Below are positions 33,291-44,500 of a stretch of DNA of 64,000 bases, piece by piece. Under the pieces are notes generated by a model, which was not told where the DNA came from, searched no databases, and saw nothing but the letters and a program-made list of their open reading frames with translations. The translations under genes and the position numbers were made by a program. The number at the start of each line of letters is the position of its first letter. Within the stretch, counting starts at the first letter, position 1. Origin of the DNA: an uncultured Flavobacteriaceae bacterium. GTDB lineage: Bacteria > Bacteroidota > Bacteroidia > Flavobacteriales > Flavobacteriaceae. Location: positions 62,001 to 126,000 of the forward strand of contig CANMXP010000002.1 of assembly GCA_947501845.1 (NCBI GenBank). The letters run 5' to 3'.

Positions 33291-36200
33291 TTAATACTTT
33301 AACAGCTTTAAGTAACTGTTATTTACACCTATTAATATAGCATTATTTTCATCACTTGTATTTCCTAATCTAATAGGTTTTAATGCCTTTACATTTTCAG
33401 GTAAAAATATACCGCTATAATTTACAAGCCTTGGCTTAAATTCAAAATTATTTTGGCCCTCCATTAATAAACCTAAAGATGCATCTGCTCGAGTTGTTTC
33501 TATTTCAACATTAAGCTTATTTCCTGCAAGCAGAATGTCATTTATACCATCTTTATTAAAATCATTTATTACGATATTCTGAACTGTAGAATATTGTGCT
33601 GGACCTGGAAGCCTTTCAATTCTAAAAGACCCCTCATTATTAATTAAAAATATTGATTGAAACATATAAACTTCATGCTTTTGGGACGTGAGGGCTTTAT
33701 CATCTAATATAGTTCCTATATCTGCAGTTGCAAAAGCATTATAGGTTGAGAATTTTTTAGATAAGCTTGGCAATTGCTCAGTTGAACACTCTTTGCCGCG
33801 TACTGGGACAATTTTATTTTTATAACCTCTAGCCAGAAAAACATCGTTTGTACCATTTTCATCATAATCTGAAGCAAAAACGTAAAATGGTTTATCCTCA
33901 TTAGCTTTAAATTTATAATTCTCACCAAGGTTTCCCAATACAAAATCCACATCACCATCAAGATCAATATCTTTTGCCTCAATAGTATTCCACCAACCAT
34001 TTGTTTTATTAAATACTGGTAGATCTTTCTTTTCAAATACACCTTCTTTTATTTCAAATAAACTAATAGGCATCCATTCTCCAACCACCAATAATTCATT
34101 TTTAGAGTCGCCATCTATATCTTGCCAAGCTGCATCTGTTACCATACCCACAAGTTCCAAATCTTTAGCAAATTTAGACGTAACATCTGTAAAAAGACCT
34201 GAGTTGTTTTGTAACAAATAACTTTTTGGAGAAGCTGGATAACGATTAGGAACCAACCGCCCACCAACAAACAAATCTAAGTCGCCATCATCATCATAAT
34301 CCAAAGGCACTACACAACCACCACTGGATACTATTTTCGGAAAATCATTCGTCTTAATAAAATACCCTTTTCCGTCATTTAAATATAACCTATCTTGGTA
34401 TTCTGGAGCGTTTTCAGGAAATTCACTACCACCACTAACTACAAATAAATCTGCAAAACCATCGCTATTTGCATCAAAAAATACCGAAGCGACATCTTCT
34501 AAATTTTTATCTTTAAAAAAACTTGACTGTTTACTCTCAATAAAGGTCTCATTTTTTCTTTGAAGAAACAGTTTACCGCTTTGATTTACCGCGCCTCCAA
34601 TATAAAAATCCTCAAGTCCGTCATTATTAATATCTGAAACCGAAATACAAGGCCCTTCGGTTGAAAGTTTATGAGGCAACAATATTTGAGTATTAAAATC
34701 GTTAAAATCGTTTTCTTTATGAACAACCGACTTTCCTAAAAAAGCACGTTTGGCAATGTCTTTAAAAATAGGGGTATATTTCATTTCACCCACCTCTACA
34801 ATCATGGCCTCGTTGTGATCTATAGTTGCAATTGTATTGGCCTTTAAGTTAGTTACCAGATTCACTTTTTTATCTGGCCAAACAACTTTTATAGAATCTA
34901 TAGCTGTTATTTCACCTAAGCCAAAATGTGCTATGGGGTCTACTGAGGACAGGTAACCACGTACATTCTTTAATTCGTGATATTGGATGCCATTATTATG
35001 AAACACTGTGATTTTTGCACCCAATCCCAATGTGTTGTTTTTTGGACCTTTTAATTTTACTTTCAGAAAATTATTTCCAGATTTCTCAGAGTTATTCTCA
35101 TAAACGAAAGCATTATCATTAATGTTATTTACAATTAAATCTAAATCGCCATCATTATCCAAATCACCAACAGCAGCACCATTTGAGAAACTAATAGCCT
35201 CTAAGCCCCATTCTTTTACTTTATCGAAAAACTTTAAACCTCCATCATTTTTATAAATATAATTATGGATTTTATTTTCGTTAAAAAGGTTTACTATATA
35301 ATCTACATTTTCGCTTTTAGACCGCTGCTTCTTTTCTTTTGATTCTATATACTTTGAAAATTTATTGGTAGCATCTTTATCAAAAATATCCCGTCTAAAA
35401 CCATTGGAAACAAACAAATCCCGTAATCCGTCGTTATCAAAATCACTACCAATACAAGACCAACTCCAATCGGTTTTATCGATACCTGCAAACTGACTTA
35501 TTTCACTAAAAAAACCATTCCCATTATTAATTTGAAGCATATTATGCATATACTGATAATGATTACCTGCTTCTAAAATGCGATTGTAACCATCAATATT
35601 CATTGTGGCCATGGTTGTTTTTGCCCGCACATGATCGGATGATGTCATATCCAACTCCACTAGATCCTCATAACCATCGTTATTAAAATCTACCACATCT
35701 ACCCCCATACCGTAAAACGCTACATGGTTGGTCAAAGATTGAATATTTTGTAAAAAAGTTTTATCACCCTTGTTTTCAAAAAAATAGTCACTCTCAAAAT
35801 AATCGTTAGCAACGTATACATCACTAAATCCATCATTATTTAAATCGGACGTTGCTAAACCTAGTCCGTAAGCATAGGTTTGGTTTATTCCCGACTTTAG
35901 GCCGATTTCATGATAAACACCACCTACATTTTCGTAAAGCTTATCCCTATATAAAGGGCTTTGTTCTTCTTTACCTTTTTTAATAGCTTCATGAGAAAGA
36001 AAAAAACGTTTTGGTCGATTAATTAAGTACATGTCTAAATCATTATCATTATCCATGTCAAAAAAGGAAGCCATCATAGAAAATCCTGAGTCTGCAATAC
36101 GATATTGTTTTGCTTGCTCTGAAAATGTATTGTCGCCGTTATTAACATAAAGCAGGTTGGCTCGCTCTTTGTCCGTACCTCGCCAACCACCCTTACAAAT

Positions 36201-36623
36201 GTATATATCCAAGAAGCTGTCACCATTTATATCTACCATAACGACCCCATTATCCCAACCACTTCCACCACCAACACCTGCCGATGCTGTAATATCCTCA
36301 AATTGAAAATTTCCTTTATTTAAATACAACTTATTCTCAACTTGATTGCCTGTAAAATATACATCTGAAAGTCCGTCGTTATTTATATCCCCAATAGCAA
36401 CTCCTCCGCCATTGTAAGCATAATTATAAACTATAAAGAAATTACCAGGATTTTCTTGTATGGTATTATTAAAGTCTATTCCTGTCTTTTTTGAAGACAA
36501 GCTTTTAAATAATGTTTCCTTTTCCGCAATAACAAACTCTTTTTTAACTTGTTCTTTTTTGCATGCAAAAAGTAAACATAAACCTAGTATACAAAACCAA
36601 TATTTTTTATAACAAGTAGTCAT
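33291..36623 (-). CDS. FG-GAP/VCBS-repeat and ASPIC/UnbV-domain surface lipoprotein (paralogue 1)
   Basis: About 1110 residues. The lipoprotein signal is MTTCYKKYWFCILGLCLLFA with cysteine at 21; an ATG three codons upstream is possible. The body has many FG-GAP/VCBS blade motifs with calcium-binding acidic loops (DINNDGLSDVYFTGN, DNDNDLDMYL, DYDDDGDLDLFVGG), enough for two beta-propellers. An ASPIC/UnbV module lies between them (LGLGAKITVFHNNGIQYHEL, PIAHFGLGEI, SIKVVWPDKK). It follows paralogue 2 by about 22 bp in a susC-susD-2-1 operon. I infer a cell-surface binding role, like the surface glycan-binding proteins in other polysaccharide loci. No enzyme motif is recognised. Confidence 0.85.
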   Translation of the reverse strand: MTTCYKKYWFCILGLCLLFACKKEQVKKEFVIAEKETLFKSLSSKKTGIDFNNTIQENPGNFFIVYNYAYNGGGVAIGDINNDGLSDVYFTGNQVENKLYLNKGNFQFEDITASAGVGGGSGWDNGVVMVDINGDSFLDIYICKGGWRGTDKERANLLYVNNGDNTFSEQAKQYRIADSGFSMMASFFDMDNDNDLDMYLINRPKRFFLSHEAIKKGKEEQSPLYRDKLYENVGGVYHEIGLKSGINQTYAYGLGLATSDLNNDGFSDVYVANDYFESDYFFENKGDKTFLQNIQSLTNHVAFYGMGVDVVDFNNDGYEDLVELDMTSSDHVRAKTTMATMNIDGYNRILEAGNHYQYMHNMLQINNGNGFFSEISQFAGIDKTDWSWSCIGSDFDNDGLRDLFVSNGFRRDIFDKDATNKFSKYIESKEKKQRSKSENVDYIVNLFNENKIHNYIYKNDGGLKFFDKVKEWGLEAISFSNGAAVGDLDNDGDLDLIVNNINDNAFVYENNSEKSGNNFLKVKLKGPKNNTLGLGAKITVFHNNGIQYHELKNVRGYLSSVDPIAHFGLGEITAIDSIKVVWPDKKVNLVTNLKANTIATIDHNEAMIVEVGEMKYTPIFKDIAKRAFLGKSVVHKENDFNDFNTQILLPHKLSTEGPCISVSDINNDGLEDFYIGGAVNQSGKLFLQRKNETFIESKQSSFFKDKNLEDVASVFFDANSDGFADLFVVSGGSEFPENAPEYQDRLYLNDGKGYFIKTNDFPKIVSSGGCVVPLDYDDDGDLDLFVGGRLVPNRYPASPKSYLLQNNSGLFTDVTSKFAKDLELVGMVTDAAWQDIDGDSKNELLVVGEWMPISLFEIKEGVFEKKDLPVFNKTNGWWNTIEAKDIDLDGDVDFVLGNLGENYKFKANEDKPFYVFASDYDENGTNDVFLARGYKNKIVPVRGKECSTEQLPSLSKKFSTYNAFATADIGTILDDKALTSQKHEVYMFQSIFLINNEGSFRIERLPGPAQYSTVQNIVINDFNKDGINDILLAGNKLNVEIETTRADASLGLLMEGQNNFEFKPRLVNYSGIFLPENVKALKPIRLGNTSDENNAILIGVNNSYLKLLKY

Positions 36624-36645
36624 AAGGATCATCGTTTATACAGCC

Positions 36646-39600
36646 TTAATTGGATTTAACTTCAATAAATTTGAGGATATCGTTATTATTTGAAACGATT
36701 ATCATCTGCTTATCTCCAACTTTTATTAAGGCTAAATCTTTAACATCTTTAGGAACATAAAACCCACTTTCTTGAATTGAATATGATGCAAATGCTCCTT
36801 GCCCATTGCCTGCTAAAAACACGCCCGTACCAGCATCATTCCTAGGTGTTTCAATCTCAGATCCATATAAATTCCCTGCTGTTACAAGATCTAGATTCCC
36901 ATCATTATTAAAGTCTTTTACCAATATCTGGTTAATATTAGATAATTGCACTTCGTTTGGTAACTTATGCAAAACAAATGCATCTCCTTTATTTTCAATA
37001 TATGAAGTCGCAAATGTATTTACCTGATAGTGCAATGATGCTTCTAATTCTTCCTCTCCATACACATCAACCAGTGTTGCTTCGGCAAATTCATTGTAGG
37101 TTTTAAATTTTTCTTTAATTTCTTTAACCTGAGACGACGAACAGGAACGTCCCCTAACTGGATATTTCTCTCCTTCGTTATAGTAACTTAAAACGATATC
37201 CTTTTTATTATTATCATCGAAATCATTGAAATAAATATCGAAAGTTTCATCTTCAAATGATTTATATTTATAATTAAGCCCTAGGTTCCCAGCCACAAAA
37301 TCGATATCACCATCATTATCAAAATCACCACTGGCAATACTAAACCACCAACCTGTTGTATCTTTTAATCCTAAATTTTCTGAAATTTCTGTAAAGTTCT
37401 TTCCTTGATTATTTTTAAAGACACGTATTGGCATCCATTCGCCTACCACAACAATATCATCCCAGCCATCTTTATCTATATCTTCGATACTTGCCGATGT
37501 AGCTAAACCTAGTTTATCGAATTCTGAGATTAAAGCATCTGTGACATCTAGAAATTTAATGTTTTGAGGTATGCTAACATTTTCCAAGATGTATGTTTTT
37601 GCTGGTGACGGATAATTACCAGGGACTAATCGTCCGCAAACAAGTAAATCCTGATCGCCATCTTTATCGTAATCAAAATTATAAACACGAGATCCACTGG
37701 CCACTATTTCTGGAAGTGCCTCCTTAGTTACTGATAAATTGCCAAAACCATCATTTTTATAAAGCCTGTCTTGAAGCCCCTTAGAATACGGTTCAAATTC
37801 ATTCCCTCCACTAACAACATATAAATCTAAATCGCCATCATTATCGGCATCAAATATTAAAGAGCCCATATCTTCATGAATGGCATCATCATTAAAAATA
37901 AATTCTTTTTTATCAAATAGCCCCTCCTTATTTTGATAGAATAATCCACCTATTTGTCCCGAAGCACCACTAACATAAAAATCATCTAGCCCATCTTTAT
38001 TTAAATCGCCTACAGATACATAAGGTCCAAAAGTGGATGTTTTATGTGGTAACAATATTTCTTTTGCATAGTCGTCATATTTATTTTCAATATGCGCAAA
38101 CAAAGAGTCTAATATTTTATTTTCCGAATTAAAAAACGATTCTTTTTTTTGTGTTTTTTTATCATCATTTAAAGCTGCATCGGCATAATTAAGTACTAAT
38201 GTCTTGTTAACTAGAATCTGGATCATGGTTTGTGTTTTACCATTTTGCCATTCAACATTTAAAGTATCTATTAGCGTTTCTTTCCCCATTCCAAAATGAA
38301 GCAACGGAGCCATGGAAGAAATATAGCCATGTTCTAAGCTTAGTTCTTGAAATTGCTTCTTTCCATTTGCTATAATTGTACATTTTGTACCTATTCCTTT
38401 AGGGTTTAAAGACTCTCCTTTAAATTGGATTGTAATATAATTATTGTTTTCTCTATTGTTATTCTCAAATATGACCGCTTTGTCATCAATGTTATTTAAT
38501 ATAATTTCAAGATCACCGTCATTGTCTAAATCTGCATAAGCAACTCCGTTAGAAAACCCTTCAAACTCCAATCCCCATACTTTATTTATTTTTTCGAACG
38601 TTAAATCTTTCGAGTTTCTAAAAACAAAATTATCTGTTTTCTCTGATGGCATTTTTAACGAGTTTTCAAGGCCATCAATCTTTTGCTTTCCTCCAAAAGC
38701 GTTAGTTGTCTTTTTAATGGCATTAAAAAAATCGGTGTTATTAATTTCTCTTCGGGTTCCATTAGACACATATAAATCTTTCCACCCATCATTATCTAAG
38801 TCGGCAAAAACAGGCCCCCAACTCCAATCGGTACTTGAGGTGTTTGAAATTCTAGAAATATTATTAAACTGGGGCGTTTTATCATTATTTAAAACACCTG
38901 TATTTAGCTGCATACAATTATGCATATATTGGTAATACAAACCAGAATTGTAAGTATCCCAGAATACCTGAGGGTTCATGCTTGCCATGTTTGCTTTTGA
39001 TCGCTTATTTGTAGATGCATCCATATCGGCTTGGAAAATATCTAAAAAGCCATCGTTATTAAAATCGGCTATATCTGCTCCCATACCATACAAAGCGGTA
39101 TGTTTCACAGATTGCTCGATTGTATTTCTAAATGTACCATCTCCATTATTTATATAGCAAAAATCTGCACTGGCAAAATCGTTACTAACATAAATATCTT
39201 TATAACCATCATTATTTAAATCACTTACACTAGCACTTAAAGTCAAGCTATACGACAGAACGCCCGCCTCTTTTGTCACATCTATAAACACCCCATTTCC
39301 ATTATTTTTATATAAATGGTTAGAATGTTTTGATGACGCATGCCTTATGTGCTGCTTAAAAGTTTCTGGTTTTGTTTTAAAGGGTGTTATAGGGTAATTG
39401 GCTACATACAAATCCAGATCACCATCGTTATCATAATCAAAAAAAGTGCTCTGTGTACTATGCCCTTTATCAGCAATACCATATTTTTCAGCTTCTTCCT
39501 TAAACGTTACGTAGCCTTCATCATTCAGCCCTTGATTTATTAATAACTTATTTGGACATGTTTCTTTTTTACCAGACACGCTTAAATAGATATCTAGCCA

Positions 39601-39969
39601 GCCATCATTATTAATATCTATCGTGGTTGCACCTAAAAACCAATCGGTATTAGACAAGCCTGCATTTGCTTTTTCGGTAACATCTTCAAAAGTTAGTCCA
39701 TTTTTATTAAGATAAAGTCTGTTACTAACCATATTACCTGTGAAGTACAAGTCTTGTAAATTATCATTATTAAAATCTCCAACTGCTATACCTCCTCCCA
39801 TATAAATATATGGGTAGTTGAAATAATTTAAAGTATCTGATTCTGTTAATGTATTTTCAAAATCAATTCCTGACTCTTTAGAGCTTAATAATGTAAACTG
39901 TTTTTTATTAATATCTTTTGAGCAGGAAACTACAATAATGAGAAGGAAAAGACTCTTAAACAATTTCAT
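36646..39969 (-). CDS. FG-GAP/VCBS-repeat and ASPIC/UnbV-domain surface lipoprotein (paralogue 2)
   Basis: About 1107 residues from ATG 39969 (MKLFKSLFLLIIVVSC, lipobox cysteine at 16); the open frame extends further upstream without a signal sequence. Same architecture as the following paralogue: N-terminal propeller with DFNNDNLQDLYFTGN and DINNDGWLDIYLSVSG, a central ASPIC/UnbV module (PKGIGTKCTIIANGKKQFQE, PLLHFGMGKE, LNVEWQNGKTQ), and a second propeller with DLNKDGLDDFYVSGASG and DADNDGDLDLYVVSGG. It lies about 110 bp after susD, with a terminator-like hairpin between them. Sequence identity with its neighbour is visible but moderate, so the duplication is old. It probably acts with the SusCD pair at the surface. 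Confidence 0.85.
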   Translation of the reverse strand: MKLFKSLFLLIIVVSCSKDINKKQFTLLSSKESGIDFENTLTESDTLNYFNYPYIYMGGGIAVGDFNNDNLQDLYFTGNMVSNRLYLNKNGLTFEDVTEKANAGLSNTDWFLGATTIDINNDGWLDIYLSVSGKKETCPNKLLINQGLNDEGYVTFKEEAEKYGIADKGHSTQSTFFDYDNDGDLDLYVANYPITPFKTKPETFKQHIRHASSKHSNHLYKNNGNGVFIDVTKEAGVLSYSLTLSASVSDLNNDGYKDIYVSNDFASADFCYINNGDGTFRNTIEQSVKHTALYGMGADIADFNNDGFLDIFQADMDASTNKRSKANMASMNPQVFWDTYNSGLYYQYMHNCMQLNTGVLNNDKTPQFNNISRISNTSSTDWSWGPVFADLDNDGWKDLYVSNGTRREINNTDFFNAIKKTTNAFGGKQKIDGLENSLKMPSEKTDNFVFRNSKDLTFEKINKVWGLEFEGFSNGVAYADLDNDGDLEIILNNIDDKAVIFENNNRENNNYITIQFKGESLNPKGIGTKCTIIANGKKQFQELSLEHGYISSMAPLLHFGMGKETLIDTLNVEWQNGKTQTMIQILVNKTLVLNYADAALNDDKKTQKKESFFNSENKILDSLFAHIENKYDDYAKEILLPHKTSTFGPYVSVGDLNKDGLDDFYVSGASGQIGGLFYQNKEGLFDKKEFIFNDDAIHEDMGSLIFDADNDGDLDLYVVSGGNEFEPYSKGLQDRLYKNDGFGNLSVTKEALPEIVASGSRVYNFDYDKDGDQDLLVCGRLVPGNYPSPAKTYILENVSIPQNIKFLDVTDALISEFDKLGLATSASIEDIDKDGWDDIVVVGEWMPIRVFKNNQGKNFTEISENLGLKDTTGWWFSIASGDFDNDGDIDFVAGNLGLNYKYKSFEDETFDIYFNDFDDNNKKDIVLSYYNEGEKYPVRGRSCSSSQVKEIKEKFKTYNEFAEATLVDVYGEEELEASLHYQVNTFATSYIENKGDAFVLHKLPNEVQLSNINQILVKDFNNDGNLDLVTAGNLYGSEIETPRNDAGTGVFLAGNGQGAFASYSIQESGFYVPKDVKDLALIKVGDKQMIIVSNNNDILKFIEVKSN

Positions 39970-40004
39970 AATGAAACTAATTTTTAGGGGATAAACAAAT
40001 ATAG

Positions 40005-40035
40005 AAAATCCTGTATAGCAAGGATACAGGGTTTT
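40005..40035 (-). terminator. Hairpin between susD and the UnbV lipoprotein genes (partial terminator or processing site)
   Basis: AAAATCCTGTAT (40005-40016) pairs with ATACAGGGTTTT (40024-40035), 12 bp with one wobble. On the minus-strand transcript it ends in UUUUC. It could end most susCD transcripts and lower expression of the two large genes behind it. Confidence 0.6.
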
Positions 40036-40077
40036 CTGATAAATCAAATTAATAAAAAACTAAACTAACAAATCTTC

Positions 40078-41493
40078 TTATAAATTTGTGTTACCCTGTA
40101 ATTCTATGTTCGGTATTGGCAACAAATAGGTATCATTATCAAATCTCTGTAGATCCAACCATCTAGATTGTTCACCTGCCAATTCTACCCACCTCTCATG
40201 CTTAATAGCATCTAAGATTGCAGCGGACCCAGACACAGAAACATCTGGCAAAGAGACCGATGCTCTCGATCGTACTTCATTTAAAAAACCTAAAGCTACA
40301 GTTTCAGAGCCTCCTGAGCGTATTTCTGCTTCTGCCTGCATTAGCAATACATCTGCATAACGAAGTACTCTAGCATTGATACCACTATCTGTAGTCTCTG
40401 AACCTCTGTCATCTAAATTTTGATATTTTCTCCACGCTGGGTTATCGTCTGGGCCTATTGTACCAGCTGTAAATGTGCTCGTACCATTGTTATATGTATT
40501 TGTCATCGTACCATTATCATCAGCATCAATGGAATAGAAATTATCTGCATAACGAGTATCACCGTCTTCATATTCATCTAAAAGTGCCTGACTTGGCTTT
40601 ACGTTGTACCATCCAGAGTATTCCATGGCTCTAAAAGATGTTTCTGAGTTCCCAAGACCATTCTGATTCCAAGAATCTCCAGCTCCTGTAGACTCATCGT
40701 AAAGCACTTCGAATATAGACTCATCATTATGTTCTCCTGCTACAGTAAAATTATCTCTGTAATTATCTACTAAGCTATACCCTGTTACATTTGTCAAAGC
40801 CGATTTTGCTCCTGTTGCGTCACCATTTTGCAATAATACTTTCCCTAATAATGCCCAAGCTGCCCCAGAAGTTGGTCTTCCAACCTCCTGTGTTCCTTTT
40901 GCTGGCAAATTAGTCGTCGCAAACTGTAAATCTGTAACAATAGCATTGTATACATCTGCTACTGATGATTTTGATCTACCCCCTTGTACTGTTTCTAAAT
41001 CTAAAACCAAAGGTATTTCACCATATTTATTCACCAAATTGAAGTAAAAAAGCGCTCTTAAAAAACGCACCTCTCCTAATCTTGATGCTATTTCGGCGGT
41101 AGGTATGTTTTCAAAATTTTCTTCATTTACAATAACAAAATTACAACGTCCTATACCTTGATAATTATGTTGCCAAAATTGATTGTTTCCGTTATTTGCT
41201 TCATCTACATCTCGATTGATCATTTGTACCTTATCTGCTTCTAAATTACCTGCAGCATAATTTTCTCCAGCCACATTATCGTTAATGTAATATTGATATC
41301 TTGCGTAGTTACCTGTCTCTTGAAGGTAAGTATACGCTGCTGTTACTGCCGATTCAAGTTGTGCGCTGGACTTAAAAAATGTTTCAGCCGATAATTGATT
41401 CGGATTTGACAACTCTATATCTGATTTATCGCAGGAAATTAGAATTCCAATAACTACTGCGATACCAGTAAAAAAGATTTTAATTTTTTTCAT
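40078..41493 (-). CDS. SusD/RagB-family surface lipoprotein
   Basis: 471 residues. The lipoprotein signal (IKIFFTGIAVVIGILISC) is followed by DKSDIELSNPNQLSAETFFK. SusD helical repeats include RFLRALFYFNLVNKYGEIPL, and AWALLGKVLLQNGDATGAKS is TPR-like. The C-terminal part has VLRYADVLLMQAEAEIRSGG and LDAIKHERWVELAGEQSRWL. It is the surface lid for the SusC barrel encoded 24 bp upstream. The second and third partners are the UnbV lipoproteins. A GH3 beta-glucosidase nearby suggests a glucan or other beta-linked oligosaccharide, but this is inference. Confidence 0.92.
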   Translation of the reverse strand: MKKIKIFFTGIAVVIGILISCDKSDIELSNPNQLSAETFFKSSAQLESAVTAAYTYLQETGNYARYQYYINDNVAGENYAAGNLEADKVQMINRDVDEANNGNNQFWQHNYQGIGRCNFVIVNEENFENIPTAEIASRLGEVRFLRALFYFNLVNKYGEIPLVLDLETVQGGRSKSSVADVYNAIVTDLQFATTNLPAKGTQEVGRPTSGAAWALLGKVLLQNGDATGAKSALTNVTGYSLVDNYRDNFTVAGEHNDESIFEVLYDESTGAGDSWNQNGLGNSETSFRAMEYSGWYNVKPSQALLDEYEDGDTRYADNFYSIDADDNGTMTNTYNNGTSTFTAGTIGPDDNPAWRKYQNLDDRGSETTDSGINARVLRYADVLLMQAEAEIRSGGSETVALGFLNEVRSRASVSLPDVSVSGSAAILDAIKHERWVELAGEQSRWLDLQRFDNDTYLLPIPNIELQGNTNL

Positions 41494-41517
41494 GTTTTTT
41501 ATATTGTAATTAATATA

Positions 41518-44500
41518 TTAAAATGCTAATTGAACCCCGAAAATAAACGATCTAGGTTGCGGATATACCCCTCTATCTATACCAACACCTGCCGCTGCAG
41601 ACTGTTGTCCTGGAGTCACCGTAGAACTTCCACCAATTTCTGGATCGTAACCAGAATAGTTTGTTATTGTAAATAGGTTTTGCCCAGTTGCATACACTCT
41701 AAATTTAGTAAAGGCTCCATTAGCCAAAGAAGCCAATGCAGATTGCGGCAAACTATATCCAATCGTTAAATTTCTAAGTTTGGCATAAGATCCATCTTCT
41801 ATAAAACGGTCTGAACGGTTCACATTATCAGAATGATCTGCCGTAAACCTTGGTACCGTTGTATTTGTATTTGTTGGTGTCCACCTGTTCAACACAGCAG
41901 TTCCTGCATTAAACAAACGTGTCATCCCTTCAAGGTCATATAGATTCGTATTATAAATATCGTTGCCACTTACACCGCTAAAAAATAAAGTTGCATCGAA
42001 GTTTTTATAATTAGCTGTTAAGTTTAAACCATATGTAAATTCTGGAAACGGATTCCCTATTTTCACATTATCATTACTATCAATAACCCCATCACTGTTT
42101 TGATCTACAAAACGAATATCACCTGCTGCTGCATTTGGCTGCGCACTAGTATCATCACCCTCTTGAAACAGACCATCTGTTTGAAGTCCATAAAAGTAGA
42201 ATAATGATTCGCCTTCTGTTATTCTGGATAAATTTTCACCTTCAAAAACAGAACTTTCTATAAAGGATAAATCGTCACTAAGTTTTGTCGCTTTATTCTT
42301 AGACGTACCAAGGTTTAAGTTTGCAGACCAATTAAAATCTTCCCCTCTATGGTTATAGCCAATATTAAACTCAAATCCTTTTGTATTTGTTGACGCACCA
42401 TTACGTTGGGTAAAAGCAGCCCCTAAACCATCTGATGTTACATTAGGAATTGGCACAATAACATCATCTATATCATTATTATAATACTCAAAAGATAATG
42501 TAAGTGCATTGTTTAAAAGCCCTAAATCGAAACCTATGTTGGTCATTGTTGCCTCTTCCCATTTCAAATCTGGGTTCGCACTACCAAAATTAGAAACACC
42601 AACATTGTTATTTAATCCAACATAGCCATAAGTAGATATTAATCCAGATTCAAAAACGTAATCAGCAGATCCATCATTACCAGTTTTACCCCAAGACCCT
42701 CTAAGCTTCAAATTACTAATCGTATTAGAATCTTTCAAGAAGTTTTCCTCACTTAGTATCCATCCTAAAGACACTGCTGGGAAAGTTCCCCATCTGTTGT
42801 TTTTTCCAAATCGAGAAGATCCGTCACGACGAATTGATGCTGATAGCAAATATTTACCATCATAATTGTAATTAACTCTACCGATGTAAGAAATCAGACC
42901 ATATTCAAAAAGTTGATTAGTAATCTGTCCATTCCCTTGAATTACTGGTACGGCATCTGTCAATGGATTTGAAGCCTGAGAACGATTGTTTCGAGCTGTG
43001 GTTTCGAATTTTTCTGCAACTGCCAATAAATCTAAATTATGAACCTCATTAAAAACAGTTGAATACGTTAATGAATTCGTATAAGTATCTGAATTAAATG
43101 TATTTGCTCTTTGATCTAGTTCTGCTGCTGTACGCTCATTTATACCTTCATCAAAAGAAGGACGATGAATATTTGTAGACAGCGATGTTCTCTCAAAACC
43201 ATATTGAAACTTATAATCTAAGCCATTAATAATTTCGTAAGAGGCATAAAGTGATCCTAATATTTTAGTAATATCAGTGACATTACTACTTATGGTTTGA
43301 AGTCTCACTGGATTTTCCGCATCCGAACCATTATCTAAAGTAGTATCGGTTCCACCAAAACCACCTGGGTTATTCGCATTAAAGACTGGTGTATAAGGCA
43401 ATGATTTAATCATGTGCTCTAACAATGTTCTATCTCCATTCTGTTCTTCGTTTTTCATTTCAGAATCCGCAATAGCCAAGGTCTCTCCTATTTTAAACTT
43501 ATCACCTATTTTAAACTCACTATTGGCTCTTAAAGACGATCTATTAAACCCTGTATTAATAATAATTCCTTCCTGATCAATAAAACCAGCAGATATATTA
43601 AATACCGCTGTATCACTTCCTCCAGAAACACCTAAATTAGTATTATGCACAAAAGCAGTTTGAAATACTTCATCTTGCCAATCGGTGTTAAGTCTTGTAG
43701 ATGCTTCGTCTGTAGTGTACCTATTAGGCAAACCATACGTTTCACTTGCAAATTGTCTAAATTGATTGGTGTCTAATAAATCTAAGGTCTTTGGAACACT
43801 TTGAGAAGACAAATAGGAATCTAGGGTTACTTTCGTTTTTCCAGATCTACCTTTTTTTGTGGTAATAATTACGACACCATTAGATGCTCTAGACCCATAA
43901 ATAGCTGCAGTTGATGCATCTTTTAATACATCCATAGTTTCTATATCATTAGGATTAATTTCATTAATCCCCCCAGACACTATACCATCTATAACATATA
44001 ATGGTTGACTATTACCAAAAGTTCCTAAACCACGTATTTGAACTTGTGGAGCTGTCCCTGGAGACCCTCCATTAATAACCGTAACACCAGGCGCTTGACC
44101 TTGCAAAGCTTGATCTGCCGATGTAACTGGCGTCCTATTAATATCCTCCGATTTCACTGAGGAAATAGCTCCAGTTACCAAACGTCTAGACGTTTTCCCG
44201 TAACCTACTACGACGACCTCACTTAAAGCGCTAGTGTCTTCAACAAGAACCGCATTAATAACCGTTTTTCCATCTACAGCTATTTCTAGTGTCTCATATC
44301 CGACATAGCTAAAAACTAATATAGCATTGGCATCTACATTAGTGAGACTATACTTTCCGTCAAAATCTGCTCCAGCTCCGTTAGAAGTTCCTTTCACTAT
44401 TACATTAGCACCAGGCAAAGGACCACTAGAGTCAGAAATAGTACCAGTGATGTTTTGAGAATGCATAGAGATTCCCAAAACAAAAACTGCTAGAAAAAGT

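Noticed and set aside
33716-34042. Minus-strand open frame in another phase inside the UnbV lipoprotein gene
   Set aside because: It overlaps entirely with a well-supported coding sequence and shows no recognisable protein features.
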